Assembly: GCF_004382825.2 (NCBI RefSeq)
Contig: NZ_SDQO02000002.1
Coordinates: forward strand, 558,001 to 622,000
Origin: Corynebacterium silvaticum
GTDB lineage: Bacteria > Actinomycetota > Actinomycetes > Mycobacteriales > Mycobacteriaceae
Reading direction: 5' to 3'
DNA length: 64,000 bases
Made by a program: the position numbers and the translations under genes. The notes below the pieces were generated by a model. The model ran no database searches and was not told where the DNA came from. It saw nothing but the letters and a program-made list of their open reading frames with translations. Within the stretch, counting starts at the first letter, position 1. Each line of letters starts with the position of its first letter. Of the stretch, positions 28,942 to 38,157 are shown in pieces.

Positions 28942-28970
28942 TTGACCAAAAGCTTATTCAACGTTAACAT
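28942..28970 (+). promoter_or_regulatory. Promoter of the 29053 secreted protein gene
   Basis: TTGACC (28942-28947), a 17-base spacer and TAACAT (28965-28970) give a good housekeeping-type promoter about 80 bases before the gene. Confidence 0.6.
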
Positions 28971-29052
28971 GAAAATAACCTAACACGCCGGGTGTTTTTA
29001 TAACTTATCCCTATGGTGTGTATTTTTCTCAACTCTTAAAAGGGGATCACTC

Positions 29053-29511
29053 ATGCAAAAAATCAAACTCTCACTTATTGCCGGCGCGGTGTGCTGCCTA
29101 GCGCTAGGCGGTTCCGTGGCAGGGGCTTCGCAGGTTTTGCTTACCGACAATGGCGCGCAGGAGACTGACGTTCGCGAGACCGTGGAGAAGCAGGGTGACA
29201 CCTGGACATGTAAGCGAGAATCCTGGATTACTGGTGGCGACCAGTCGTATCCTTTAATTTCCCAGGGTCCTTGCACTGTTCCTGAACTTGGTCGCGCCTA
29301 TGAGAAGCTGCGCTCCTGGAATGGGCAGGATCCCCGGATTCTTGAGGCTGATTTAATGAACGCTGCTGAATTGCGTGATCACTATAAGAAACTGAGCGAG
29401 GAGCAATCTGAGTTGCTTGATGATTTGACTCAGAATGGTGATTCTTCAGTCAAGCAGAAGGTCGAAAGGCTAAAATCTCGCCTTTCTGGCCCGAGCCGAA
29501 CCGGCCGCTAA
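29053..29511 (+). CDS. Secreted hypothetical protein, 152 aa
   Basis: An N-terminal signal peptide (IKLSLIAGAVCCLALGG, cleavage after AGA near residue 25) marks it as exported. The mature part is hydrophilic with two Cys (TWTCKRE and GPCTVPEL) that could form a disulfide, followed by a helical Glu/Lys-rich C-terminus (LRDHYKKLSEEQSELLDDL). AAAAGGGGATC is the ribosome-binding site. I do not recognise the family. It has its own promoter and terminator, so it is monocistronic. Confidence 0.75.
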   Translation: MQKIKLSLIAGAVCCLALGGSVAGASQVLLTDNGAQETDVRETVEKQGDTWTCKRESWITGGDQSYPLISQGPCTVPELGRAYEKLRSWNGQDPRILEADLMNAAELRDHYKKLSEEQSELLDDLTQNGDSSVKQKVERLKSRLSGPSRTGR

Positions 29512-29520
29512 TCTCATTCA

Positions 29521-29552
29521 ATCCCCTAGATGTGAACAAGCATCTAGGGGAT
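29521..29552 (+). terminator. Hairpin terminator of the 29053 gene
   Basis: Perfect 12-base arms ATCCCCTAGATG (29521-29532) and CATCTAGGGGAT (29541-29552) with an 8-base loop, followed by a pyrimidine-rich CTCTCCTTTT. Confidence 0.85.
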
Positions 29553-29738
29553 CTCTCCTTTTCTGGGGCCTTTGAATATCTGTAGCCATTGTTCGGCTGG
29601 CTTAGCTCTCTTTGATAAACCCCGATCAAAATGGGCTATTTTCATATATTTGCACAGTTATTGGTTATCGTGTGCAAGATCTCACTCTGTCCGATGTTGG
29701 TTATTACCGGTTCCGTTTGGGGTGATCTTTGCGGGGGT

Positions 29739-29758
29739 CTCCTTTGTGTTCAAAGGAG
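29739..29758 (+). promoter_or_regulatory. Stem-loop covering a strong Shine-Dalgarno
   Basis: CTCCTTTG (29739-29746), a 4-base loop TGTT and CAAAGGAG (29751-29758) form a perfect 8-base stem. The right arm contains the AAAGGAGG ribosome-binding site of the ATG at 29764, so the folded RNA would block initiation. A thermosensor-like or RNA/protein-controlled switch is possible but unproven. Confidence 0.5.
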
Positions 29759-29763
29759 GTGTG

Positions 29764-30009
29764 ATGTCCGACCAATCGCCAGCTAGAAGCCACTTTATTG
29801 ACACTTTTTCTCTTATTGGTTTTTCCTCAAAAAGCGGCAATGTTGGCCGGTTAATGCAGGTGGGGTTGCAAAGGGGTGGGTGGGCTGCGAGTATGGGGGT
29901 CTGTGAGTTAGTGCATAAACTTTCGGGTTACTCGAAAGTGTCACAGGCGGTTGCTAAGTGCTTGACAGGTGATTACCACTTTAAGAATGCTTTATCCGGG
30001 CATGAGTAA
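29764..30009 (+). CDS. Small hypothetical protein before musE, 81 aa
   Basis: It is preceded by a near-perfect AAAGGAGGTG ribosome-binding site at 29752-29761, itself in a hairpin. The predicted protein (MSDQSPARSHFIDTFSLIGF to the ending HFKNALSGHE) has no signal peptide and no family I recognise. It ends about 55 bases before musE. A longer frame from 29572 has poor composition and no site. It might be a short regulatory or leader peptide for the maltose operon. Confidence 0.45.
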   Translation: MSDQSPARSHFIDTFSLIGFSSKSGNVGRLMQVGLQRGGWAASMGVCELVHKLSGYSKVSQAVAKCLTGDYHFKNALSGHE

Positions 30010-30063
30010 AAGAGGTAGTCGTCCCCCAACTTATCCCCCTAATCTCTAAAGGCGGTGAAGTGG

Positions 30064-31311
30064 ATGAAGATCCGCGCAAAGAAGGCCCTCAGCGTATTGG
30101 CCATTTCAACCCTCGTTCTTGCCGGTTGCTCCAGCGAAAAGGACTCCAAGGGGTCGAGTGCTTCGGGTGACTCTAAGGGCGGCAAGATCACTCTGAGCGT
30201 GTGGAGCTCTCAGGAAGACCAAGATGGCTCAGGCGGATGGTTGCAGTCCGTTGAAAAGAAGTTTGAAGAGACACATCCGGACTATGACATCACATGGAAG
30301 AACTCGGTGGTTGGCGCTGATCAGGCTGCAACGACCGTAAACCAGGATCCTTCGGCAGCAGCTGATGTCTATGTCTACGCTAATGACCGCCTAGGCTCGT
30401 TGTTGGATTCGGGTGCTGTTGGTGAGCTTTCCGACGCCGGCATGAAGCAGCTCAGCGAGCAAGCCGAGGACACCATCGCCGCCAGTGTGAAGGGACAAGA
30501 CGGCAAGGCTTATGGCCTTCCGATCGAGCCGAACACCTGGTTCATGTACTACAACAAGTCAAAGCTGAACCAGGAAGACATTAAGTCCTTTGACACCATG
30601 CTGTCTAAGGCTAAGGTCTCTTTCCCTATGTCTAACTCCTGGTACTACCCAGCGTTTTATGCTGGTGCAGGCGCTTCCTTCTTTGGCAAGGATGGCTTGG
30701 ATGAGGCCGCTGGCATCAAGCTTGGCGACAAGGCCGGTGAAGTAACCAAGTACCTGACAAACGTTGTGAAGAACCCCAACTTTGTCAACGACGCTGAAGG
30801 CTCCGGCATCGGCGGCCTAGCTAATGGCTCTGTAGATGTTGTGTTCTCCGGTTCCTGGGATGCCAAGAACATCAAGAAGGCTCTGGGCGATAACTATGGT
30901 GTCGCAAGCCTCCCGACCTTCAAGCTCGATGGCCAGGATGTTCAGATGAAGTCCTTCTCCGGTTCCAAGGCAATTGCTTACAACCCCAACACCAAGAACC
31001 CAAAGGTTGCTTCTGAGTTCGCAGCTTTCCTCGCTTCCACTGAGTCTCAGAAGTCGCACTTTGACAAGAACGGTGTTATCCCAGCAGATAAGACGCTGGC
31101 CAAGGATGCTGCTATCGCAGCTGACCCTGTGGCAGTCGCACTGTTTGAGACCGTTGCCAATGCTTCGATCCTGCAGCCAACCCTGAAGCCAATGTCTGAC
31201 TTCTGGGATCCTGCAACCACCTTCGGCAAGGCCCTGGTTAACGGCGAGGTCAACCCCGAGAATGCGGTGACTAAGACCGACGCTTGGACCTCTAGCTTTA
31301 GCAAAAAGTAG
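30064..31311 (+). CDS. musE: Maltose/maltodextrin ABC transporter substrate-binding lipoprotein
   Basis: The 415-aa extracytoplasmic protein has a lipoprotein signal (STLVLAGCSS, Cys near residue 22) and a family-1 sugar-binding fold: ITLSVWSSQEDQ at the start, PIEPNTWFMYYNKSKL, and WDPATTFGKALVNGEVNP near the end. I chose ATG 30064 because AAAGGCGG (30048-30055) is 8 bases upstream; a GTG at 30055 would overlap that site. It is followed by permeases of the MalF/MalG type, an order known from the corynebacterial Mus maltose system. Substrate is inferred from that context. Confidence 0.85.
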   Translation: MKIRAKKALSVLAISTLVLAGCSSEKDSKGSSASGDSKGGKITLSVWSSQEDQDGSGGWLQSVEKKFEETHPDYDITWKNSVVGADQAATTVNQDPSAAADVYVYANDRLGSLLDSGAVGELSDAGMKQLSEQAEDTIAASVKGQDGKAYGLPIEPNTWFMYYNKSKLNQEDIKSFDTMLSKAKVSFPMSNSWYYPAFYAGAGASFFGKDGLDEAAGIKLGDKAGEVTKYLTNVVKNPNFVNDAEGSGIGGLANGSVDVVFSGSWDAKNIKKALGDNYGVASLPTFKLDGQDVQMKSFSGSKAIAYNPNTKNPKVASEFAAFLASTESQKSHFDKNGVIPADKTLAKDAAIAADPVAVALFETVANASILQPTLKPMSDFWDPATTFGKALVNGEVNPENAVTKTDAWTSSFSKK

Positions 31312-31328
31312 TCCCTGAATATGCGTAT

Positions 31329-31358
31329 GTTGAGCCCAGTCTGCGTGCTGGGCTCAAC
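31329..31358 (+). promoter_or_regulatory. Intercistronic hairpin between musE and musF
   Basis: GTTGAGCCCAG (31329-31339) and CTGGGCTCAAC (31348-31358) form a perfect 11-base stem with an 8-base loop and no T run. Such hairpins commonly stabilise the upstream binding-protein mRNA and lower expression of the permease genes. Confidence 0.65.
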
Positions 31359-31423
31359 GTGTGCATGAGCAGTTTTTCAAAAGAACACACTTTTAAAAGC
31401 CACAGGAAGGGGAGTGCGGACTC

Positions 31424-32830
31424 ATGAAAGCTGGAGCCCACCGCGGTGGCCTGCGAACCAAACCGAAGCCAAAGACGCAAAAACGCAACGATGAGCCGAG
31501 TCTCTATTCGCTGTCTAACGCGTGGGCTAACGGAGACGCCATTACAAAGGCCTCGCTTGTTGTCTTTGGTCTTGGCAACCTAGTGCGTAAACAGTTTCTC
31601 AAAGGAGCAGTGTTCCTTGGCATAGAGATAGCCGCTATTGCACTGTTTATGAGCAAAGGAATTAAGGCGCTTCAAGAGTTGCCAGGTCTTGGTACTGGCG
31701 AACAAGGTCGCGTCAAAGTAGACGGATTCTGGGTTTATAAAAACAGCGACCCGTCGGTTGTTTTGTTGCTTGAAGGCGTGGCCACGATCTTTCTTCTTAT
31801 CGTCTTCCTGTGGCTAGCTACAATCGCGTTGCGCAGTGCGTACAAGGCACAGACGTTCGTCGAGAAGCAAGGACGCGCGCGTACGCTGAAAGAAGACTTG
31901 CATGCGTTAACTGATGAAGACGCGCCGATTATGCTGATGTCGCTTCCTACGGCCGGCATTTTGATCTTCACAGTTTTGCCGCTGATTTTTATGATCAGCA
32001 TGGCATTTACCAGCTATGATTCTCGGAATGTTCAGAAGTTTGACTGGGTGGGGCTAGAGAACTTTGGCAAGGTGTTCTCTAACACCGGTGGTGAAGTTAA
32101 TCTGCAGATCTTTGTTGGCGTGCTCACCTGGACTCTGGTGTGGGCGTTCTTTGCCACATTCCTCAATTACTTCCTGGGCATGTTCTTGGCCATGATTATT
32201 CAGCGCAAGACCACCCGTGGAAAGGCGTTCTGGCGAGCGATTTTCTCCCTATCTGTGGCTGTTCCGCAGTTTGTTACGCTCCTCGTGCTGCGCAGTATGT
32301 TGCAGCCAGAGGGCATCGTGAACCGCCTGCTGCTGGATTGGGGCTGGATTGATAGCAGCCTGCCGTTCTTCACGGATGCAACGTGGGCGCGCGTGACGGT
32401 GATCATCGTTAACCTATGGATCGGTATTCCGTACACAATCATGCAGGTCACGGGCATTCTGCAGAATATTCCGGGCGAGCTCTACGAGGCTGCGCGTCTC
32501 GACGGCGCCAGCTGGTGGCAGACTTACCGCAATGTGACGTTGCCGTACATGTTCTTTGTGATGACGCCGTACCTGATCACCACATTTACTGCGAACGTGA
32601 ACAACTTCAACGTGATCTACATGCTCTCCAAAGGCGACCCAACACCGATTGGCGCCTCGGCTGGTAAAACAGATCTCCTGATTACGTGGCTGTACAAACT
32701 CACGGTTGACCGTGGTGACTACAACGTGGGTGCGGTGATCGGTATCTTGACCTTCATTGTTCTCTCTACCGTGGCACTGATTACGTATCGACGAAGCGGC
32801 TCTTATCGCAACGAGGAAGGATTCCAGTGA
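31424..32830 (+). CDS. musF: Maltose ABC transporter permease, MalF type
   Basis: The 468-aa membrane protein has an extended N-terminal part with two segments (about residues 46-70 and 105-130), then six core segments. The ATPase-contact loop reads YEAARLDGASWWQTYRNVTL. The long N-terminus is typical of MalF. AAGGAAGGGGAG precedes the start by a few bases. The stop overlaps the start of the next permease (GTGATGA), so the two are translationally coupled. Confidence 0.88.
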   Translation: MKAGAHRGGLRTKPKPKTQKRNDEPSLYSLSNAWANGDAITKASLVVFGLGNLVRKQFLKGAVFLGIEIAAIALFMSKGIKALQELPGLGTGEQGRVKVDGFWVYKNSDPSVVLLLEGVATIFLLIVFLWLATIALRSAYKAQTFVEKQGRARTLKEDLHALTDEDAPIMLMSLPTAGILIFTVLPLIFMISMAFTSYDSRNVQKFDWVGLENFGKVFSNTGGEVNLQIFVGVLTWTLVWAFFATFLNYFLGMFLAMIIQRKTTRGKAFWRAIFSLSVAVPQFVTLLVLRSMLQPEGIVNRLLLDWGWIDSSLPFFTDATWARVTVIIVNLWIGIPYTIMQVTGILQNIPGELYEAARLDGASWWQTYRNVTLPYMFFVMTPYLITTFTANVNNFNVIYMLSKGDPTPIGASAGKTDLLITWLYKLTVDRGDYNVGAVIGILTFIVLSTVALITYRRSGSYRNEEGFQ

Positions 32831-33708
32831 TGAGCACCAAACAAGTAGGGATCCGTGGAAGCCAGCGTCGTACGCGACAGCTTGTCGATTTCCTCGTTCA
32901 TCTCTTTCTCACCGTCCTGGCGATCATTTGGGTGGTCCCCATCGTCTGGGTTGTGGCAGAAAGCTTTAACAAGAACACCGCTCCGTACACGAGCACCTTT
33001 TTCCCCACGGAATACAGCGTGGACAACTATGTTCAGCTCTTTACCGACCACTCAGTGCTGAACTTCCCCAAGATGTTCTTGAACACCCTGATCATCGCCT
33101 GTTTTACCTGCGCGATCAGCGTTGTCTTCGTGCTCTTTGTCTCCTATTCCCTGAGCCGTCTGCGTTTCCGGTTCCGCAAGGTCTATATGAATACCGCGCT
33201 GATCTTGGGAATGTTCCCCGGCATCATGTCGGTGGTGGCTATCTACTTCATCCTTAAAGCGATTGGCCTTACCCAAGGCTGGACCACCACGTTGGCGTTG
33301 ATCATCGTGTATTCCGCCGGAACGGGCATGGGCTTTTACGTGATGAAGGGATTCATGGATACGATCCCGATTTCACTGGATGAGGCAGCGCTTCTCGACG
33401 GCTGCACAAGGTGGCAGGTCTTTACCAAGATCATTCTTCCGATTTCTAAACCGATGATTGTGTATCAAGCGATTGTGGGATTCTTGACCCCTTGGCTGGA
33501 CTTTGTGCTTGCAAAAGCAATCGCTCGAACGCAGGAAAACTACACGGTTTCTCTTGGCCTATGGAAGATGCTGGAGAAAGAATATATCTACGATTGGTTT
33601 GCACGCTTTGCCGCAGGTGCCGTGTGCATCTCTATCCCCATCACGATTTTGTTCATCGTGATGCAGCGTTACTATCAGGAGTCGATGGCTGGTTCCGTTA
33701 AGGGATAG
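32827..33708 (+). CDS. musG: Maltose ABC transporter permease, MalG type
   Basis: The 293-aa protein has six membrane segments and the EAA loop DEAALLDGCTRWQVFTKIIL, as in MalG. The C-terminal tail (YYQESMAGSVKG) also matches this subfamily. Start may be GTG 32827 or the adjacent ATG 32830. It pairs with the upstream MalF-type permease and would be powered by the musK ATPase encoded at 37021-38157 on the other strand. Confidence 0.88.
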   Translation: MMSTKQVGIRGSQRRTRQLVDFLVHLFLTVLAIIWVVPIVWVVAESFNKNTAPYTSTFFPTEYSVDNYVQLFTDHSVLNFPKMFLNTLIIACFTCAISVVFVLFVSYSLSRLRFRFRKVYMNTALILGMFPGIMSVVAIYFILKAIGLTQGWTTTLALIIVYSAGTGMGFYVMKGFMDTIPISLDEAALLDGCTRWQVFTKIILPISKPMIVYQAIVGFLTPWLDFVLAKAIARTQENYTVSLGLWKMLEKEYIYDWFARFAAGAVCISIPITILFIVMQRYYQESMAGSVKG

Positions 33709-33735
33709 TAAAGCTCGTTGTTCGTACAACAAGTA

Positions 33736-33771
33736 CCCTCGTGTTGGTCATAGACCAAAGGAACACGAGGG
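33736..33771 (+). promoter_or_regulatory. Hairpin after musG
   Basis: CCCTCGTGTT (33736-33745) pairs with AACACGAGGG (33762-33771), with an inner GGTC/GACC pairing. There is no T run, so it may be an attenuator or mRNA stabiliser between musG and the following membrane gene. Confidence 0.6.
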
Positions 33772-33875
33772 CATCCCGCTGCAATGGGCACAATCAACAA
33801 AGACCACCGAGAGCCACGTACAGCACCGCATGCAAACCTGAGGCGCTGTACACGCAAGCAGAAGCGAGGAAATGA

Positions 33876-34619
33876 ATGGATGTTCAGCGACGTCAGAGAG
33901 GTTTTAGCGCTCATAAGCTGGCTGGCCTAGCAGGGTTTTTCATCATTGCGTCCTCGTTGGGCTCTCTTCTGGTTCGCCCCACGGGCTCGGGGTATGCGGA
34001 TGCAGGCTTGGGCTTGCTGACTGTGGGAATCGTGATGGAGGTCATCTCTTGGTGCGCAATCCCACTCGTCGCCTGGCTCTACACGCTGGCAATCAAACGC
34101 GGAGTGAACCGATGGCGTCTTGCCGCGTGGACGTTCCTTATTGCTGCGGTGAGCGAGGTTCCTTATGATCTGGCCTCGGAACGACGGGTGTGGAGCACGG
34201 AGTCGCAGAATCCTGTGTGGGTTCTGCTGATAGCTCTCGTGGTGCTGGCAGCTATCGATATTACGGCGCAGCTGTCTACCGCTGCGAGATGGGCAGCGAT
34301 GCTGGGGGTCACTCTTGCCGCAGTGTTTTGGATTGTGGCGCTTTCCTTGGGAACGCGTTTTGGAATCATCCCCATGGGGATCGCCTTACTCGGATTCATC
34401 ATGATTTTTTATCTCCTCTGGGGATCCGAGAATCGCATGATGTATTCCGCTGGAGCTTTTGGTGCAGCGATGTTTATTTCGCCGGCGCTAGGAACAGTAT
34501 TTTTGCATTACCGTCAGCCGCTGCTGGACGAGGAAGGTTCCTTGCCGGCCGCCTGGATTCCGTGGGCTTACCCTGCGGTTCTCCTGTGTGCGGGACTTAT
34601 CGCCACGGTGCTGATGTAA
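33876..34619 (+). CDS. MusI-like integral membrane protein
   Basis: The 247-aa protein has about seven membrane segments, with a conserved-looking AAVSEVPYDLASERRVW loop near the middle. It lies 167 bases after musG. In the corynebacterial maltose system a membrane protein MusI is encoded at this place and needed for uptake, so position and topology support that identity; sequence homology could not be tested. AGCGAGG precedes the ATG. An alternative is a TraX-like acetyltransferase-type membrane protein, as the SEVPYDL loop resembles that group. Confidence 0.6.
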   Translation: MDVQRRQRGFSAHKLAGLAGFFIIASSLGSLLVRPTGSGYADAGLGLLTVGIVMEVISWCAIPLVAWLYTLAIKRGVNRWRLAAWTFLIAAVSEVPYDLASERRVWSTESQNPVWVLLIALVVLAAIDITAQLSTAARWAAMLGVTLAAVFWIVALSLGTRFGIIPMGIALLGFIMIFYLLWGSENRMMYSAGAFGAAMFISPALGTVFLHYRQPLLDEEGSLPAAWIPWAYPAVLLCAGLIATVLM

Positions 34620-34831
34620 AAAGGTAGCAAAGCCGTCCTTGATTGTGTACAGGCATAGGGCTGCTCACGCTGGGCGCGCATGCGGGAAGCTGAGAATGTG
34701 AATAGTTTCTCACTCTCCTCAAATAAAGAAGAGATGCTCTAACATCGATCTGTTACGTTCGCGCGAACCGAGACCACCCCTTCGCGGGGGCGCAGCGCGG
34801 ACTCATCTCGATTTAGGAAAGGTCGTGCACG

Positions 34832-35629
34832 TTGACCGCGCCCGCATCTCTCAACGATAAAGTCTCCTCAGCAGTAGCAAAGAAAGTCGCCCTCTTTGAC
34901 ACTGACTTCTGGCGGTATTCTGTCCGCTGTATCTTCGCTGGTGTTTACCTCACCCTTGGAACAGCTTTCGCCGTTACCCTCGGACAAAAGCTCGATCATA
35001 TCGTTCCCGGCGTGGGCTACCCGGTCTTTGGATTAATGTTCTTTGTCGGCCTGTACACCATAGTGTTGCTCAACGCAGAGCTTGCTACCAGCAACATGAT
35101 GTACCTCGGATTCGAGGTTGTTAATAAAAAGGTGTCTTTGTCCAAGGCCACCCTCGTGCTTCTGGTCTGCACCTTTTTCAACCTTGTGGGTTCTGCACTC
35201 GTGGCCTTTTTGCTGAGCAGAGCAGTCGCGTTCTCTCACGTGGATGCAGAGAGCCTGGTCTCTACTATCACGGAAACTAAATTGGCCAAGGCCTCTTTGG
35301 GTCTCCTCATTGAGGGAATTCTGGCTAACGTCGTGGTTAATATGGGCATCATTGGTGTGGCCATGATGAAGGAATTCTCCGGTAAGCTTCTTACCCTGGC
35401 GTTTATCATCAGCATGTTTACTGTGATGGGGCTTGAGCACGTTATCGCAAACTTTGGTCTTGTCTCTTTGGTTGGGTTTAGCGCCGAGACGCTCCCAGCC
35501 CATTTTGATGCTGCGCATATTGCCCACAACTGGGCGGTCGTCTTTGTCGGCAACCTGCTAGGCGGAGGCGTGTGCATGGGCGCCGTGTACGCCTGGCTTA
35601 ACCGGGGAAACGACAAGTACCGCGACTAA
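34832..35629 (+). CDS. Formate/nitrite transporter family protein
   Basis: The 265-aa membrane protein has six segments. The FNT hallmarks are present: the first half-repeat around FAGVYLTLGTAFAVTLG, LNAELATSNMMY, NVVVNMGIIGVAMM and the second repeat MGLEHVIANFG with the His that faces the pore. It passes small anions such as formate, nitrite, acetate or lactate; the substrate cannot be told from sequence alone. The start is a TTG at 34832 with AGGAAAGG upstream. It ends 27 bases from the convergent DUF4032 gene. Confidence 0.82.
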   Translation: MTAPASLNDKVSSAVAKKVALFDTDFWRYSVRCIFAGVYLTLGTAFAVTLGQKLDHIVPGVGYPVFGLMFFVGLYTIVLLNAELATSNMMYLGFEVVNKKVSLSKATLVLLVCTFFNLVGSALVAFLLSRAVAFSHVDAESLVSTITETKLAKASLGLLIEGILANVVVNMGIIGVAMMKEFSGKLLTLAFIISMFTVMGLEHVIANFGLVSLVGFSAETLPAHFDAAHIAHNWAVVFVGNLLGGGVCMGAVYAWLNRGNDKYRD

Positions 35630-35656
35630 AAAGCTTATCGACACCCCCGCACCTTC

Positions 35657-36887
35657 CTAATCCTCCGATAGCTCGTCGTGGGGATCTTGATCCAGCATCC
35701 GCTCCTCATCTGGTCGGTGCGACAGGATGGTTTTTGCGTAGTCTGCCGCTGCAGTATCCAGCGGCACCTCATGCCCTGCGTTCTCTGAGAGATACCACTG
35801 ATGTTCGAGAACCTCATGGAATATCTGCGCGGGCTGCAGCCGTGCCGAATACTCCTGTGGGATAGCCGCTAGCGTGGGCTCAAAAATATGAGTCAACCAT
35901 TCATGGGCGATAGTGCTCATCGGCCGGTGACTATCTGAGTGGATGGCTCGGTAGGTCTCAATGGCATTGAGTATGCGTCGGGCCTGGTTTTCTTGCACGT
36001 CGAGGCCGGTGAGACGCATGAGCGCACGATGATGATGCCCTGCGTCGACCACCCTAGGCCTAATATGCACAGACTGTCCTTCATCGGAACTCGTGAGCTT
36101 GAGCTCTCCTACGTCAAAGCCCAATGCGTTGAGCTTGTCTATACGCTGCTGCACTTTCCAGTGCTCATCTGGCCTAATGGTTTGCTCGGCGGTCAGTTCC
36201 TCCCACAGCAGGGTGTACTTTTCCACGATGCGGTTGCCTATTTCTATGGCATCGACGTCTGGGGAAAGGAGTTTGCCGCTTTGCAGATCCATAAGTTCAC
36301 CGATGATGTTTACCCGTGCGATGTCGACGTCGTAAAGCCTGCGTTGATCGCTGAGTTTAGGCTGTAGCTCGCCGGTTTCTGCGTCGACAAGGTACCCGGA
36401 AAAAGAGTCTGCGTCTCGACGAAACAGCATGTTGGAGAGGCTGACGTCACCCCAGAAGAAATTCAGCAGGTGGAGGTGGACTAAGAGGACGGCGAGTGAG
36501 TCGATAAGCCGGGTGGCTGTTTCCGAGCGCATGGACTGAGAAAAAACCGCGCGGTAGGGCAGTGAAAACTCCAGATGTTCCGTGACCAGCGCCGCTGTGA
36601 GGGGTTCCCCGGTGGCGTCGACACGCCCGGTGATCACAGCAAGAGGGCGTACCGACGGCGCCCCTAAGCGATTGAGATCCCGCAGCGTTTTGTACTCATT
36701 GTAGGCAACCTTTTGCCCGATCTCTTTGATCGCAAAAACCCTGCCGTCGATCCCCACAAAGCGCACCACATGGCGCGAAATGCCCCGTGGGAGCGACGCC
36801 AAATACTCTTCTGGCCAAGTCTTCTAGCGGAAGCGACCAGGGCAGCTGTAGCAATGCTGGGGCGATAGTGCCGTTGGTTATCTGCAT
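35657..36887 (-). pseudogene. DUF4032 / Kdo-kinase-like protein with N-terminal frameshift
   Basis: The main frame (35657-36802) gives about 380 residues with a lipopolysaccharide-kinase-like core: GRVFAIKEIGQKVAYNEYKT, a lysine and glutamate pair, and LLNFFWGDVSLSNMLFRRDA as catalytic-loop-like sequence. The DUF4032 C-terminal half follows. The natural start seems to be ATG 36887 (MQITNGTIAPALLQLPWSL), one frame away. Removing one base of GGCC at 36813-36816 joins them as LPLEDLPEEYLASLPRGI. It may be a real single-base insertion or a sequence error. Without the first 28 residues a shorter protein may still be made. Confidence 0.7.
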
Positions 36888-36968
36888 AGAGGGGGGTAGC
36901 AGGCATGAGGACTCTTTCACGGAAGCTTCGAGGAGACAGGGGACAATGCCGAGGCTAATTGCGCGAAA

Positions 36969-36996
36969 GCCCACGCGGGGAAGATCCCGTGTGGGC
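36969..36996 (-). terminator. Hairpin downstream of musK
   Basis: GCCCACGCGGG and CCCGTGTGGGC form an 11-base stem (one G-U) with a 6-base loop, about 25 bases after the musK stop. The minus-strand 3' flank is only weakly T-rich, so termination is probable but not certain. Confidence 0.55.
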
Positions 36997-37020
36997 AGCG
37001 GCGGTAAGAGCTAGACGTGC

Positions 37021-38157
37021 TTATTCTGGAAGTCGCACGCCCGTGGACTTGGAGAAGTTGTGCTGAGCGCCCTCACGGATACGAACATGGACGATGGAGC
37101 CAATGGGAGGCGCTGCATGCGGAGCAGTGCGAATGATGATTTCATCGGTGGACTCGTCATCGGGGTTAGCGTCCGTGCCAGAGCCGAGCGATCCGCCACC
37201 TTCCAGCTTGCCGTACATGTAGGCATCGGAGCCGAGCTCCTCGACTAGGTGTAGCTTCACCGGAATGGTGTTCGGGTCGTTTTCAGAAACAACCTCAAGC
37301 GCCTCGGGGCGGAAGCCGATAATAATCTTGCCGTTATCAGCAGGCGTAATAGCTGCACGGGTTGCTGGGCTCAGCGGAACCCGTGCCTTGCCCAAAACGG
37401 CATGGTCGCCTTCGATCGTGAAGGTTCCCAAGTTCATGGCTGGGGAACCGATAAAGCCAGCCACAAACTCGTTTGCAGGGAAATCGTAGAGCTCACGAGG
37501 CGTGCCCACCTGCTGCAGCACACCGAACTTAAGCACCGCGATACGGTCGCCCATGGTCAGAGCCTCAGTCTGGTCGTGGGTCACATACAAGGTGGTAACA
37601 CCAAGTTCGCGCTGAAGAGCAGCGATTTGGGTGCGGGTCTGGACGCGAAGCTTCGCATCCAGGTTGGAGAGCGGCTCATCCATGAGGAAGACCTCAGGCT
37701 TGCGGACGATGGCGCGACCCATAGCCACACGCTGGCGCTGACCACCGGAAAGCGCCTTTGGCTTGCGATCAAGATACTCGGTGAGGTCAAGGGTGCGGGC
37801 AGCCTCTTCAACGCGACGGTTGATTTCTTCCTTGGGTTTCTTATCAATCTTGAGCGCAAACCCCATGTTCTCACGGACAGTCATGTGGGGATACAGCGCA
37901 TAGTTCTGGAAGACCATGGCGATATCGCGATCACGCGGAGGCATATCCGTTACATCACGATCACCGATTGAGATGCGGCCAGAGTTGACGTCTTCAAGGC
38001 CTGCCAACATGCGCAAGGTAGTAGATTTACCGCAGCCTGACGGTCCCACGAGGACCAGGAACTCGCCGTCCTCAATATGAAGGTCAAATTCATCGACGGC
38101 TGGTTTATTCGCGCCGGGATAAACGCGGGATGCTTTTTCAAAGGTCACTGATGCCAT
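37021..38157 (-). CDS. musK: Sugar ABC transporter ATP-binding protein (MusK/MsmK/UgpC type)
   Basis: The 378-aa ATPase has Walker A GPSGCGKS (residues about 37-44), signature LSGGQRQR, Walker [13 protein letters not shown] and switch His in [12 protein letters not shown]-terminal regulatory domain of about 140 residues as in MalK follows. It should energise the MusF-MusG permeases encoded some 4 kb away on the plus strand. ATG 38157 ([15 protein letters not shown]) is preferred over a start eight codons upstream. The C-terminal region has an acidic insert ([13 protein letters not shown]) not usual in MalK. Confidence 0.88.
   Translation of the reverse strand: MASVTFEKASRVYPGANKPAVDEFDLHIEDGEFLVLVGPSGCGKSTTLRMLAGLEDVNSGRISIGDRDVTDMPPRDRDIAMVFQNYALYPHMTVRENMGFALKIDKKPKEEINRRVEEAARTLDLTEYLDRKPKALSGGQRQRVAMGRAIVRKPEVFLMDEPLSNLDAKLRVQTRTQIAALQRELGVTTLYVTHDQTEALTMGDRIAVLKFGVLQQVGTPRELYDFPANEFVAGFIGSPAMNLGTFTIEGDHAVLGKARVPLSPATRAAITPADNGKIIIGFRPEALEVVSENDPNTIPVKLHLVEELGSDAYMYGKLEGGGSLGSGTDANPDDESTDEIIIRTAPHAAPPIGSIVHVRIREGAQHNFSKSTGVRLPE

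Noticed and set aside
29572..29763. Longer version of the small ORF before musE
   Set aside because: No ribosome-binding site for the upstream start and poor composition; the ATG at 29764 has a near-perfect site.
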